Source: Rhodothermales bacterium (GTDB taxonomy: Bacteria; Bacteroidota; Rhodothermia; Rhodothermales; VXPQ01). From it: 64,000 bases of DNA. The notes under the pieces are model-generated. The model was not told the DNA's origin. It searched no databases and saw only the letters and a program-made list of their open reading frames with translations. Location of the stretch: the NCBI GenBank assembly GCA_951812345.1, contig OX638295.1:1708965-1772964 (forward strand), written 5' to 3'. This document shows, piece by piece, positions 8,061 through 17,675 of the stretch; the stretch's first letter is position 1; every line of letters starts with the position of its first letter. A program made the position numbers and the translations under genes.

Positions 8061-10952
8061 TCAGGCCGGTGATCCCACCTGAAGCGTACGTTTTTCTTCG
8101 ATGATCTCATAGCCTTCGACCTGATCTCCGACCTTGATATCGTTGTACCCCTTGATAGAGATACCGCATTCGAACCCGCTTTGCACCTCACGTACGTCGT
8201 CCTTGAAGCGCTTGAGCGAATCGATTTCCCCCTCGTAGATCACGACCCCTTCGCGAATCACCCGCATATGATCGTTCCGGCGAATTTTGCCCTCGATCAC
8301 ATAGCAGCCGGCTACCGTGCCGGCTTTGGGCACCTTGAACAGTTCCCGCACTTCCACGGTGCCCTTCGTAACTTCCTTTTCTTCGGGCGACAACAGGCCT
8401 TCAAGCGCGTCACGGATATCCTCTATGGCATCGTAGATGACCGAATACGTGCGAATATCGATTTCCTCCCGTTCGGCCAGCAACCGGGCGCCGGGCGACG
8501 GGCGCACCTGAAATCCGATAATCACCGCATCGGATGCCGAAGCCAGCATCACATCGCTTTCGGTAATCGCGCCGACGCCGCTATGAATAATGTTGAGCGC
8601 TACCTCTTCGGTGCTCAGTTTAAGCAGCGAATCCTCCAGCGCTTCGACAGAGCCACCCACGTCGGCCTTGATAATCAGGTTCAACTCCCTGAAATCGCCG
8701 AGCGCCAAACGGCGGCCTATCTCATCCAGCGTAATATGCTTCTTCTGTCGTAAGGACTGCTCCCGGTGAATCTGTTGGCGGCGTTGTGAAATATCCCGGG
8801 CCTCCTTCTCTTCATCCAGCCCGACAAACTGATCTCCCGCCTCCGGCGAACCGCTTAACCCCAGCACAAGCGCAGGTTGTGACGGACCGGCTTGCTCTAT
8901 CCGGTGATCCCGTTCATCAAACATGGCTCGTACACGCCCATTGTACAGCCCGGCAATGAAATAGTCGCCCACCTGCAGGGTGCCGTTGCGAACAAGCACA
9001 GTAGCCACGTTACCCCGTCCTTTCTCAAGACGCGATTCAATCACTACACCGTCCGCATTCCGATCCGGGTTGGCTTTGAGCTCCATCACTTCCGACTCGA
9101 GCAGAATCTTTTCCATCAGATCGCTCACCCCTTCCCCCGTATGGGCGGAAACAGGCGCACACTGCACTTTGCCGCCGTATTGCTCGACCAGCACGTTATG
9201 GTCGGCGAGCTGCTGCATGACTCTTTCCGAATTCGCCTCTTCCCGGTCGATCTTGTTGATTGCGACAACGACCGGCACCTCGGCAGCCTTGGCATGGTTA
9301 ATGGCTTCAAGGGTCTGGGGCATCACGGCGTCGTCGGCAGCTACCACAAGCACCACCACATCCGTAACCGAAGCGCCCCGAGCACGCATTGCCGTAAATG
9401 CCTCGTGGCCCGGTGTATCGAGAAATGTGATATCCCGGCCATTCGAAAGACGCACCTTGTGGGCGCCGATATGCTGCGTAATACCTCCCGCTTCGCCTGC
9501 CACCACGTTCGCACTGCGAATGTAGTCCAGCAAAGAGGTTTTCCCATGATCTACATGGCCCATGACCGTCACGATGGGCGCCCGTACTTTCAGAAACGCC
9601 GGATCATCTTCCTCCAGCGTGATATCTTCCGTGCCGAATTCCGTAATGAACTCGACATCGTATTCGTACTCGTCGGCTACAAAAGAAATGGTGTCGGCAT
9701 CGAGGCGCTGATTGATCGATACGATCATCCCCGACTCAAAGAGCTTCTGAATAACCTCATTCACGGGAATATCCATCAGCCCGGCGAGGTCTCCTGTCGA
9801 AACAAATTCAGGCACTCGAAGAATCTGTTCCTGTTCGCGCTGCTCTTCGATTTCCTGCTCTCGCTGCTCCGCATGACGTTCCCGCCGACGCCGGCGCCGC
9901 TGGCGACGGGCGCCACCCGTTCCCTTCTCGATCTCGCGAAGCGTCTTCTGGAGCGTTTCTTCTATGTCCTCTTCGTCAGCAGCTGCCCCTTTGCGACGAC
10001 GTTTGCGTTTCGCCGGCTGGCGGCTATCTCCTTCCTGAACAATGGATTCCTCCTCTTCACCAGGGGTGGCGGTCTTCCGCTTGCGCTTTCTTTTGCGTTT
10101 GCGCTTGGCAGGAGCGTCATCCTCCACCTCGGAAAGATCCATTTTTCCGAGCACCGTGGTCCCGGCAAGTTTGTAGCGCTTTGCCGAAAGCGTTTCGGAA
10201 TCCTCATCGCCCACCTCTTCCCCATCAACGTCCATTATTTCCGCATCCGTATCGGCTATAACGCCTTCCGGAGAAATCTCCACCTCTTCGCTTTCATGTT
10301 CCACAACCTCCTGCACCGGCGCCTCTTCGACGGACACCTCTGCTTCAGGCGCTTCCTCGGCAGATTCTTCTGCTATGGCCGATTCCTCCTCTGCAACGGG
10401 CGGTTCTACCTCGGCAATCTCCTCGGACGGCAGCGCCGGCTCTTCCTCCGCCTCCGCAGGCGCTTCCTCTGAAACAACGTCCGCACTATCCTCATCCGAT
10501 TCCCCAACTTCTTCCGCAGCAATAGCCTCTTCGGCAACAACATCTTCTTCCGGGGCCTTCTCTTGTTCGACCTCTGCAGATTCTGTGAGCAAGGGCTCCG
10601 TTTCCACAGTTGGCGCCCCGGCTCCATCGCCCGCCACTACCGCTTCGCGCGTTCCCTCCAAGGAGTCCCCGGCTTCGGGTTGAGGAGGAGCAGGTTGTTC
10701 TTCCGAAGCAGTCTGGCGAGCCCGCTTCTTGTGCACGCGTTCCGCCGTTTCCTTGTCGTCAGCAAAAGCGCTCAACAACTCGTTATAAGCCGCTTCGTCC
10801 TGAATGGCCGCATTGATCCCCGACCCGGTCAACGCTTCTGCGTGCCCGGCCTCTTCAAGATGCTCCTTCAGTGTTTCCAGAGAGACGTTGAGCTCCCTGA
10901 CTAACTTGAACAGCCGTACTTTTTTGAACTTGGTTGTCGTCATCTGCAACAA
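8061..10952 (-). CDS. infB: Translation initiation factor IF-2 with long acidic N-terminal region
   Basis: A 963-residue IF-2. The N-terminal IF2_N helix ([20 protein letters not shown]) is followed by about 300 residues of Glu/Ala-rich sequence and Lys/Arg-rich blocks ([20 protein letters not shown]). The GTPase domain then carries [12 protein letters not shown] (G1), DTPGHEA (G3) and NKID (G4), followed by domains II-IV. IF-2 delivers fMet-tRNA to the 30S P site and promotes subunit joining. A start three codons in (MTTTKFKKV, position 10943) is equally plausible. It sits in the universal rimP-nusA-infB-rbfA-truB order. Confidence 0.96.
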   Translation of the reverse strand: MLQMTTTKFKKVRLFKLVRELNVSLETLKEHLEEAGHAEALTGSGINAAIQDEAAYNELLSAFADDKETAERVHKKRARQTASEEQPAPPQPEAGDSLEGTREAVVAGDGAGAPTVETEPLLTESAEVEQEKAPEEDVVAEEAIAAEEVGESDEDSADVVSEEAPAEAEEEPALPSEEIAEVEPPVAEEESAIAEESAEEAPEAEVSVEEAPVQEVVEHESEEVEISPEGVIADTDAEIMDVDGEEVGDEDSETLSAKRYKLAGTTVLGKMDLSEVEDDAPAKRKRKRKRKRKTATPGEEEESIVQEGDSRQPAKRKRRRKGAAADEEDIEETLQKTLREIEKGTGGARRQRRRRRRERHAEQREQEIEEQREQEQILRVPEFVSTGDLAGLMDIPVNEVIQKLFESGMIVSINQRLDADTISFVADEYEYDVEFITEFGTEDITLEEDDPAFLKVRAPIVTVMGHVDHGKTSLLDYIRSANVVAGEAGGITQHIGAHKVRLSNGRDITFLDTPGHEAFTAMRARGASVTDVVVLVVAADDAVMPQTLEAINHAKAAEVPVVVAINKIDREEANSERVMQQLADHNVLVEQYGGKVQCAPVSAHTGEGVSDLMEKILLESEVMELKANPDRNADGVVIESRLEKGRGNVATVLVRNGTLQVGDYFIAGLYNGRVRAMFDERDHRIEQAGPSQPALVLGLSGSPEAGDQFVGLDEEKEARDISQRRQQIHREQSLRQKKHITLDEIGRRLALGDFRELNLIIKADVGGSVEALEDSLLKLSTEEVALNIIHSGVGAITESDVMLASASDAVIIGFQVRPSPGARLLAEREEIDIRTYSVIYDAIEDIRDALEGLLSPEEKEVTKGTVEVRELFKVPKAGTVAGCYVIEGKIRRNDHMRVIREGVVIYEGEIDSLKRFKDDVREVQSGFECGISIKGYNDIKVGDQVEGYEIIEEKRTLQVGSPA

Positions 10953-11038
10953 GTACCGATCCGCATGCGATCATTCCGGAGTGGGGAAAGAATCTTTCGA
11001 CTATTCCCGAACCGGAGCACCGGGATACTTTCCCGGCA

Positions 11039-12676
11039 TTATCCTCCTTCAACCTCCTGTTCCGTTTCCGGGACCGGGGCGGTCTCCGGGGCTTCATTCG
11101 GCTCCGGGACCCCATCCGTCTCCAGGGCTTTTTTCGCCTCCGAAACTTCATCCGTTTCCGAGGCCGGGGCAATCTCCGGAGCTTCATCCGGCTCCGGGAC
11201 CCCATCCGTCTCCAAGGCTTTTTTCGCCTCCGAAACTTCATCCGTTTCCAAGGCCGGGGCAATCTCCGGGGCTTCATTCGGCTCCGGGACCCCATCCGTC
11301 TCCAAGGCTTTTTTCGCCTCCGAAACTTCATCCGTTTCCGAGGCCGGGGCGGTCTCCGGAGCTTCATCCGGCTCCGTAGCTGGGGCTGCCTCCGTAGCTG
11401 GAGCAGATCGAGGAGCAAGCGTCGCTTCTTCCTCTTCCTCAAACTCGAGGCGAATCGTCTCCAGCACATGCTGCGCCGTTTCCTGTTCCAGACCGGAGCG
11501 ACGCATCAATTCATCCACGGAAAGCTCTACGACCTGCTTCGCAGTATCGCAACCGATATTACGCAGTTTCTCCAGCGTATCGGGGCTGAAAGCGTCCGCG
11601 AACTCGTCGATCTCCACATCCTCCTCGTCCTCTGCAATTTCCCGGTATACGTCTATTTCGTACCCGGTCAGGCGCGAAGCCAGTCGGATATTGATACCAC
11701 CCCGTCCGATCGCCTGACTGACCTCTTCGGACTTCACCACCACTTTTGCACGCGGCGGATTCAACTCTTCGTTGATCGTCACGCTAACGGGGCTTGCCGG
11801 TGAAAGCGCCCGCTCGATCAGTCTATAGGGATCGCTCGAGTATTCCAGCACATCTATATTTTCGTTGCCCAGTTCGCGAACAACCGCATGAATACGAACT
11901 CCCTTGACGCCTACACAGGCCCCCACCGGGTCAATTCGCTCATCGTTGCTCAGCACAGCCACCTTGGCCCGCTCGCCGGGCTCACGAACGATGCGTTTGA
12001 TTTCCACGATACCCTCGTATATCTCGGGTACCTCCAATTCGAATAGCCGCTCCATAAAAACGGGATCGGCCCGACTGATAATGACCTGCGGGTTGTTGCC
12101 AATATCCCGTTTCACCTCTTGCACAACAGCCCGGAGCATGTCCCCTTTACGATACCGATCCTTGAATATCTGCTCCGTACGGGGAAGCACCAGTTCCACC
12201 TTGTTGTGAATCACAAGCACCTCGCGCCGCCGCGTCTGGTAGATCTCGCCCACCACCACTTCGCCGATCAGGTCAGAGTAATCCTGGTATATCTTTTCTT
12301 TCTCGATATCCCGGATCCGCTGGCTGAAAGCCTGACGGGCCGCCATGACCGCCCGGCGGCCAAACCCCGTGATATTGATCTCGCTGGCTACTTCCTCTCC
12401 TATCTCGAAATCCTCATCCACCTCTCTCGCAGCATCCAGTTCGATTTCCGTGACCGGATCCTTCAGGTTCCAGTTCTCCACAATATCCTGGACATGGATG
12501 ATCTGAATATCCCCGTTATCCGGATTGAAAATGATGTCGAAATTGTCGTCTGCGCCGTACCGCTTTCGGATCATGGCACGAAAAACATCCTCGACGATCA
12601 GCGTGAGGGAGTCACGATCGATATCCTTTTCGCGCGCAATCTCTGCAAACGACGATATAAGTGTCGTGCTCTGCAT
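11039..12676 (-). CDS. nusA: Transcription termination/antitermination factor NusA with 30-residue tandem repeats
   Basis: A 545-residue NusA: N-terminal RNA polymerase-binding domain, S1 domain (GEIYQTRRREVLVIHNKVEL), two KH domains (DPVGACVGVKGVRIHAVV; SQAIGRGGINIRLASRLTG) and a helix-hairpin-helix segment (DTLEKLRNIGCDTAKQVVEL). NusA controls pausing, termination and rRNA antitermination. The last 130 or so residues are an acidic Pro/Glu/Ala tail containing about three copies of a 30-residue repeat (ETDEVSEAKKALETDGVPEP core). It lies downstream of rimP and upstream of infB. Confidence 0.96.
   Translation of the reverse strand: MQSTTLISSFAEIAREKDIDRDSLTLIVEDVFRAMIRKRYGADDNFDIIFNPDNGDIQIIHVQDIVENWNLKDPVTEIELDAAREVDEDFEIGEEVASEINITGFGRRAVMAARQAFSQRIRDIEKEKIYQDYSDLIGEVVVGEIYQTRRREVLVIHNKVELVLPRTEQIFKDRYRKGDMLRAVVQEVKRDIGNNPQVIISRADPVFMERLFELEVPEIYEGIVEIKRIVREPGERAKVAVLSNDERIDPVGACVGVKGVRIHAVVRELGNENIDVLEYSSDPYRLIERALSPASPVSVTINEELNPPRAKVVVKSEEVSQAIGRGGINIRLASRLTGYEIDVYREIAEDEEDVEIDEFADAFSPDTLEKLRNIGCDTAKQVVELSVDELMRRSGLEQETAQHVLETIRLEFEEEEEATLAPRSAPATEAAPATEPDEAPETAPASETDEVSEAKKALETDGVPEPNEAPEIAPALETDEVSEAKKALETDGVPEPDEAPEIAPASETDEVSEAKKALETDGVPEPNEAPETAPVPETEQEVEGG
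11071..11380. repeat. 90-bp tandem repeat encoding the NusA C-terminal tail
   Basis: The block gctccgggaccccatccgtc recurs at 11101, 11191 and 11281, an exact 90-base period, with half-units on both sides. Copies differ at only a few positions. The period is in frame (30 codons), so copy number can change without breaking nusA. Confidence 0.95.
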
Positions 12677-12736
12677 GTCTCGGTATCTCTTGCCGGTTAA
12701 TTCTGGTTTATGTCTGCGGAGGTATGCTTGCCGGTT

Positions 12737-13225
12737 TTACCATGGAAGCTGCACATGGGCCCGTACCACGTCATCAAGGCGGATACGGCGCACATCCGAA
12801 CCTGACACAGCCACTTCGATGGTATCGTCGGCGGCCGCCAGCAATCTGCCGGTCACCTCTGCATCCCCAGGGTCGTCTTCAACTGCGTAGCGAACGCGTA
12901 CGTCCCGACCCACATTTTTGCGGTATTGCCGTAACAACGCCAACGGACGATCAAGGCCGGGCGTAGACACATTCAATGTATACCGACCCGCAACGATATC
13001 CTCCATGTCAAGCAGGAATCCAACCTCGCGGCTGATATGCGTCAACTCGTCGGCGCCAAACGCCTCATCGCTGTCCACAAATGCTTCGACCACGCGGGAC
13101 CCCTTTGCGCCACGCACTTTGACCTCGACGAGAAACACTGCCGAATCGGCAATAACTTCCTCGACAAGTGCCGCTATGCGCGTACAAAGGTCGTCGTGTT
13201 CCTGCACCTGTGACGGCCGAATCAT
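12737..13225 (-). CDS. rimP: Ribosome maturation factor RimP
   Basis: A 162-residue RimP with the typical N-terminal half (VVEAFVDSDEAFGADELTHISREVGFLLD) and the NVSTPGLDRPL motif that joins the two domains. RimP is a cytoplasmic 30S assembly factor. It starts the rimP-nusA-infB-rbfA-truB cluster and ends 60 bases before nusA. Two terminator-like hairpins lie immediately upstream of its start codon, the nearer one about 25 bases away, which suggests attenuation of the operon. Confidence 0.93.
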   Translation of the reverse strand: MIRPSQVQEHDDLCTRIAALVEEVIADSAVFLVEVKVRGAKGSRVVEAFVDSDEAFGADELTHISREVGFLLDMEDIVAGRYTLNVSTPGLDRPLALLRQYRKNVGRDVRVRYAVEDDPGDAEVTGRLLAAADDTIEVAVSGSDVRRIRLDDVVRAHVQLPW

Positions 13226-13251
13226 GGATCGCTTCGCGTCTCCCGTGTTAC

Positions 13252-13283
13252 AAAAAAAGCCCGAACCCGATACCGGGGCGGGC
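13252..13283 (-). terminator. Terminator/attenuator hairpin immediately upstream of rimP
   Basis: On the minus strand GCCCG pairs with CGGGC around an inner CCCG/CGGG stem, followed by seven Ts. The T-tract ends about 26 bases before the rimP ATG, so transcription entering from upstream must pass it to reach rimP-nusA-infB. Confidence 0.8.
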
Positions 13284-13306
13284 GCTAACGTACATACGCC
13301 AACGAC

Positions 13307-13335
13307 AAAAAAAGGCGGCTTCCGGAGAAGCCTCC
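13307..13335 (-). terminator. Second terminator hairpin upstream of rimP
   Basis: On the minus strand GGAGGCTTC, loop TCCG, GAAGCCGCC and seven Ts: a textbook intrinsic terminator. It lies between the nadB terminator and the rimP-proximal hairpin, so some RNA must start in the roughly 140 bases upstream of it. Confidence 0.8.
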
Positions 13336-13474
13336 TTACGTATTATGTCAACCAGAGGCAAAACAACACAATCTGTGCCGAGTGCCTGGTCGGACACTGC
13401 TCCGCAGCAACGTAAAACACGACTCTATAGGGGTTGTTCCAATATTCCGGCGTATGCCTGCGAGTAATCGGCAC

Positions 13475-13499
13475 AAAAAAACGACCCGGAGAAGCGGGT
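13475..13499 (-). terminator. Terminator downstream of nadB
   Basis: On the minus strand ACCCG, loop CTTCTC, CGGGT and then CG and seven Ts, starting 14 bases after the nadB stop codon. It probably ends the prfB-nadB transcript. Confidence 0.8.
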
Positions 13500-13512
13500 A
13501 TACGAGAACCGC

Positions 13513-15096
13513 TCACATGAGCGTTGGGCGTTTCTCTTCTTCGACCGGTCCAGGGTAGTCAAGCATGTAATGGAGTCCCCGGCTCTCGCGGCGCATTTGA
13601 GCGCTCCGGATGATCAGATAGGCTACTGCAATCATATTGCGCAATTCACATAACTCGACGGAAACACGCGTCCGGCGGTAGAAACCTTCGGTCTCTTCAT
13701 ATAAAAATCTAGTGCGGCGAAACGCGCGATCGAGCCTCAACGAGGAACGCACCACTCCTACATAGTCCCACATCACGCGTCTCAGTTCGTCCCGATTGTG
13801 TGAAGCAAGCACCCATTCGTGCGGGCGTTCGGTGCCGCTTGCATCCCATTCCGGGATATCCTCTCTGAACGAATGTTCGCGCACATAATCGATCGCTGCA
13901 CTTGTCGCCCGCCGGCTGAAAACCAGCGCTTCAAGCATCGAATTGCTCGCCAGGCGATTGGCGCCGTGTAATCCCGTGCACGCAACCTCCCCGCAAGCGA
14001 AAAGCCCTGCAATCGAGGTGCGTCCCACATGATCGGTGAGCACACCGCCGCATTGATAATGCGCTGCCGGAACGACCGGGATCGGCTGCCGGGTGATATC
14101 GATCCCGAAGCCGAGGCACGTGGCATGTATGTACGGGAATCGCTCCTTGATCATAGCAGCGGGCCGGTGAGAAATATCGAGCAGAACATACTGTTCGCCG
14201 TGCTGCTTGAGCTGATCGTCGATCGCGCGGGCAACGATATCGCGGGGGGCCAGCTCTTCCCGCTCGTCATAGGAAGGCATGAAGCGTTCGCCCTTCATAT
14301 TGTACAACCGGCCTCCCTCCCCGCGCACAGCCTCCGAGATCAGAAAGGAATCCGCATCCGGATGATACAGGGACGTCGGATGGAATTGCACGAATTCCAT
14401 GTTGGCAATCCGGCCCTTGGCCCGGTATACCATGGCCACCCCGTCGCCTGTGGCCACGCTCGGGTTGGTGGTATGGAGATAGATTTCCCCGGAGCCCCCG
14501 CTGGCCAGCAACGTCGATTTGGCAAGGAAGACTTCAACGCGATCTTCTTTGGAGTCGTATACGTAGGCTCCAAAGCAGCGAATGTCCGGTCGCAACTTCG
14601 TGACATGCTGCCCCAGATGATGTTCTGTAATAAGTTCGACGGCAAAGTGGTATTCGAAGGTTGTGATATTCGGATGTCTCCGTACCGAAGCAAGGAGAGC
14701 GCCCTCCACCTCCCTTCCTGTCGTATCCGCCGCATGCACAATGCGGTCTGCGGAATGCCCCCCTTCGCGCCCAAGGTGCAGCGCTCCGTCACGGCGCGTA
14801 AAATCAGCACCCAGTTCAATGAGTTCGCGCACCCGTTCGGGCCCCTCTTCCACGACGAAACGGACTACCTCCGGATCGCAAAGCCCCGCTCCGGCAATCA
14901 CGGTATCCTCGATATGACTCCGGTACGAATCGGCCGGCGCCATGACCGCAGCAATCCCGCCCTGCGCATAATTCGTATTCGATTCGGCTGTCTCTTTCTT
15001 TGTAACGATGGCCACGGAACCGTGCTCGGCAACCTTCAGCGCATACGAAAGCCCGGCCACCCCGCTGCCAATTACCAGAAAGTCCACCTTGACCAT
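13513..15096 (-). CDS. nadB: L-aspartate oxidase
   Basis: A 527-residue flavoprotein with the N-terminal FAD-binding motif GSGVAGLSYALKVAEHG, the NYAQGGIAAVM segment and the active-site region HPTSLYHPDADSFLISEAVR. The conserved GLFACGEVACTGLHGANRLA segment near the C-terminal part of the FAD domain is also present. It oxidises L-aspartate to iminoaspartate, the first step of de novo NAD synthesis; nadA and nadC are not in this window. The gene starts 12 bases after prfB ends and is followed by its own terminator. Confidence 0.95.
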   Translation of the reverse strand: MVKVDFLVIGSGVAGLSYALKVAEHGSVAIVTKKETAESNTNYAQGGIAAVMAPADSYRSHIEDTVIAGAGLCDPEVVRFVVEEGPERVRELIELGADFTRRDGALHLGREGGHSADRIVHAADTTGREVEGALLASVRRHPNITTFEYHFAVELITEHHLGQHVTKLRPDIRCFGAYVYDSKEDRVEVFLAKSTLLASGGSGEIYLHTTNPSVATGDGVAMVYRAKGRIANMEFVQFHPTSLYHPDADSFLISEAVRGEGGRLYNMKGERFMPSYDEREELAPRDIVARAIDDQLKQHGEQYVLLDISHRPAAMIKERFPYIHATCLGFGIDITRQPIPVVPAAHYQCGGVLTDHVGRTSIAGLFACGEVACTGLHGANRLASNSMLEALVFSRRATSAAIDYVREHSFREDIPEWDASGTERPHEWVLASHNRDELRRVMWDYVGVVRSSLRLDRAFRRTRFLYEETEGFYRRTRVSVELCELRNMIAVAYLIIRSAQMRRESRGLHYMLDYPGPVEEEKRPTLM

Positions 15097-15108
15097 CGCG
15101 CTGTCCGT

Positions 15109-16225
15109 CTATGCATCTGTTCGCTGCATCAAAAACGCCTTCACAAACGGTTCGATGTCCCCATTCATGACCGCCTGTACATCCGTCACCTTGATATCCG
15201 TACGGTGATCGTTGACCATCGTGTAGGGCTGAAATACGTACGATCGGATCTGGCTGCCCCATTCGATTTTCTTCTTCGAACCCTCGAGCCGGTTCTTTTC
15301 CGCTTCCTGGATATCCTGCTCCAGTTGATAAATACGGCTTTTGAGCATCGTTTCGGCGCGATCCCGATTCTGCAGTTGGCTGCGCTCCTCGGTGCATTCC
15401 GCCACGACGCGCGCCGCTTCGCCGTTCGATAACTTTCCGGTCCAGATCAGCCGGACGCCGGTTTCCACCTTGTTCACGTTCTGACCGCCCTTGCCCCCGG
15501 AGCGAAAGGTCTGCAGCTCGACATCGTCCGGATTCAGAACAATGTCTATGGTGTCGTCGATCTCCGGATACGCAAACACGCTGGCAAAAGACGTATGCCG
15601 CCTGCCGCTGGAGTCGAAAGGGGATATCCGTACGAGCCGATGCACGCCCGTCTCGGACTTCAGGTAGCCATAGGCATACGGCCCGACCACACGCAGGCTG
15701 GCGCTCTTGATCCCCGCCACGTCTCCGACCTGGTGCTCGACAAGCTCGGCCTTGTATCCGTTGCTATCGGCCCAGCGAGTATACATCCGCAAAAGCATTT
15801 CCGCCCAGTCCTGGCTTTCCGTGCCGCCGGCCCCGGGATGGATCGTGAGGATGGCATGGCGCTCGTCGTCCGGCTCCCCCAGCATGTTTTTGAATTCGAG
15901 CTTCTCCAGCGCCTTTTCCATGCGGGCGGTTTCCGCCTGAATCTCGTCAACAAGATCGGCGCCCTCCTCGTCGGCAAGCAGGAGCAGCGTTTCGATGTCG
16001 TCCGCTTGTCTCGCAAGGGCCTCCCACTCGTCGAGCCAACCCTGTTCGGCCGACAACTGCATTTCGACCTTGCGCGCTTCGTCCGCATGATTCCAGAAAT
16101 CCGGATCCATGCGCTTGCTGTTCAACGCCTCGATAATACCCTTTCGGCGATCGACGTCAAAGATAGCCTCCGAGCACACACACGCGCTCCAGAAGAGAAT
16201 GGATATGATCCTGGGAATATGACAT
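15109..16225 (-). CDS. prfB: Peptide chain release factor 2, expressed by programmed +1 frameshifting
   Basis: RF2 recognises UAA/UGA. The main frame contains the SPF anticodon-mimic (VRISPFDSSGR) and the catalytic GGQ loop (SGGKGGQNVNK). The gene starts at ATG 16225 with a 22-codon first frame (MSYSQDHIHSLLERVCVLGG then YL) that ends in an in-frame TGA at 16157-16159. A +1 shift on CTT-TGA-C continues as DVDRRKGIIEAL, giving about 371 residues, the normal RF2 length. A Shine-Dalgarno-like GGAGG sits just upstream of the slip site, as in Escherichia coli. Annotation pipelines tend to miss the first 22 residues or extend the second frame wrongly. Confidence 0.95.
16156..16171 (-). promoter_or_regulatory. 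RF2 programmed frameshift site
   Basis: On the minus strand the sequence GGAGGCTATCTTTGAC combines an internal Shine-Dalgarno (GGAGG), the slippery CTT codon, the TGA stop and a following C. This matches the canonical prfB autoregulatory site: when RF2 is scarce, termination at TGA is slow and ribosomes shift +1. Confidence 0.95.
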
Positions 16226-16377
16226 GCGCAGTATGAAGACAGTAGAACGAATGTCTGCGAACGATCAGGAACGATATCCGCATGACGGGTGCTCGTACGA
16301 CGCTGCGCGCCCATCGTTTCATGGCAGAGCCGCCGCAGGTGTTCCCAAGAAGCCGATCTCCCTGTAGCGCCGGAGCT

Positions 16378-17577
16378 TTACGCCCGGCGCCGCTCGGCAA
16401 ACCGCGTAATGCGCCGCACCGCTTCTTCGAGTTTATCCATGGCCGTGGCGTACGAGCAGCGCACATAGCCTGCACCGCTTGGCCCGAAGGCGTCTCCCGG
16501 AACGCAAGCCACCTGTTCCTCCGTCAGCAATCGTTCCACAAACGCCTCGGACGACAAACCGGTGGAGGTAATATCGGGAAAACAGTAAAAGGCTCCCTCC
16601 GGCTCGAAGGTCGGCAACCCGGCAGCCCGCAAACCGTCCACGATAAACCGGCGCCGCTCGTCATAGGAACGGCGCATCCGCTCCACATCCTCATCGCACG
16701 TTTCAAGCGCCGCCACAGCGCCTACCTGCCCCATCGTGGACGAACACATCACCACATACTGGTGCATCTTGTACATGGCGTCGCTGAGGGCCTCGGGGGC
16801 ACAGGAATAGCCGACCCGCCAGCCGGTCATTGCATGGTTCTTGGAAAATCCTCCCGTCAGGATCGTGCGCTCGTAGAGCCCATCCAGGGACGGCAGACTC
16901 ACATGCCCCTCTTCGGCTGCTCGGCCATACACCAGCCGGTCGTATATCTCGTCGGACAACACCACCAGATCATTTTCGATCACCACTTTCGCAATATCCT
17001 CGAGCGTTTCGCGCCGGAGTACCGCTCCGGTAGGATTGTTAGGATATCCGATGAAAAGCATCTTCGAACGAGGCGTGATCCGGGCAGCAATATCCTCCGC
17101 AGTCACCTGAAACCCGGTTTCCACCCTCGTGGGTATGTAGACCACCCTGGCGCCGGCAAACTCCGCAAGCGGACCGTACGAAACAAAGCAGGGTTCGGGG
17201 ATAAGCACCTCGTCCCCGGGGTCGATCGTCGCCAGCATAGCAAGCAGCATGGCTTCGCTGCCTCCCACCGTGACGATGATCTGATTCTGCGGAGAATAGG
17301 AAATGCCATAGCGCCGCTCCAGGCTTTCCGAGATCAATCGGCGCAGGCGCAGCAGCCCCGCATTGGACGTATAGCCGGTCTGCCCCTTGTGCAGGGAAGC
17401 GATAGCCGCATCAATGACCGGCTGCGGCGATACGAAATCCGGTTCGCCGATGCCCAGGGAGATGACATCCTCCATCGTAGCGGCTATCTCGAAAAACCGG
17501 CGGATGCCGCTGGGCTTTGTGTTGTTGGCCCGTTTACTGATAAAGCCGGCGGTATGCGTCGTAACAGATTCGGACAT
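16378..17577 (-). CDS. Pyridoxal-phosphate class I/II aminotransferase (AspC/DapX-like)
   Basis: The start was set at ATG 17577 (MSESVTTHTAGFISKRAN), giving 399 residues; a longer in-frame extension lacks aminotransferase similarity. Fold-type I signatures are present: ISLGIGEPDF near the N-terminus, GGSEAMLLAML, FIGYPNNPTGAVL (the cofactor-binding Asn-Pro) and the Schiff-base lysine in GGFSKNHAMTGWRVGY. The ALARKARE-like group of aspartate/methionine/aromatic aminotransferases fits, but the substrate cannot be determined. It is transcribed divergently from the aldehyde dehydrogenase, with about 100 bases between start codons. Confidence 0.9.
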   Translation of the reverse strand: MSESVTTHTAGFISKRANNTKPSGIRRFFEIAATMEDVISLGIGEPDFVSPQPVIDAAIASLHKGQTGYTSNAGLLRLRRLISESLERRYGISYSPQNQIIVTVGGSEAMLLAMLATIDPGDEVLIPEPCFVSYGPLAEFAGARVVYIPTRVETGFQVTAEDIAARITPRSKMLFIGYPNNPTGAVLRRETLEDIAKVVIENDLVVLSDEIYDRLVYGRAAEEGHVSLPSLDGLYERTILTGGFSKNHAMTGWRVGYSCAPEALSDAMYKMHQYVVMCSSTMGQVGAVAALETCDEDVERMRRSYDERRRFIVDGLRAAGLPTFEPEGAFYCFPDITSTGLSSEAFVERLLTEEQVACVPGDAFGPSGAGYVRCSYATAMDKLEEAVRRITRFAERRRA

Positions 17578-17675
17578 GGTGAAAGGTATAGAAAACCGGA
17601 TCCGTAGATACTGGAAGATAGTACGGAATTCAGGCAGATTAAATCCTTGAAATCCAAAAACAAAAGAACAATACG

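Noticed and set aside
8892-10472. Long plus-strand open frame opposite infB
   Set aside because: It mirrors the codon bias of infB on the other strand, has no recognisable domain and is incompatible with the conserved rimP-nusA-infB operon.
15109-16314. prfB extended upstream in the second frame to 16314
   Set aside because: The extension bears no RF2 similarity; the +1 frameshift from ATG 16225 explains the gene fully.
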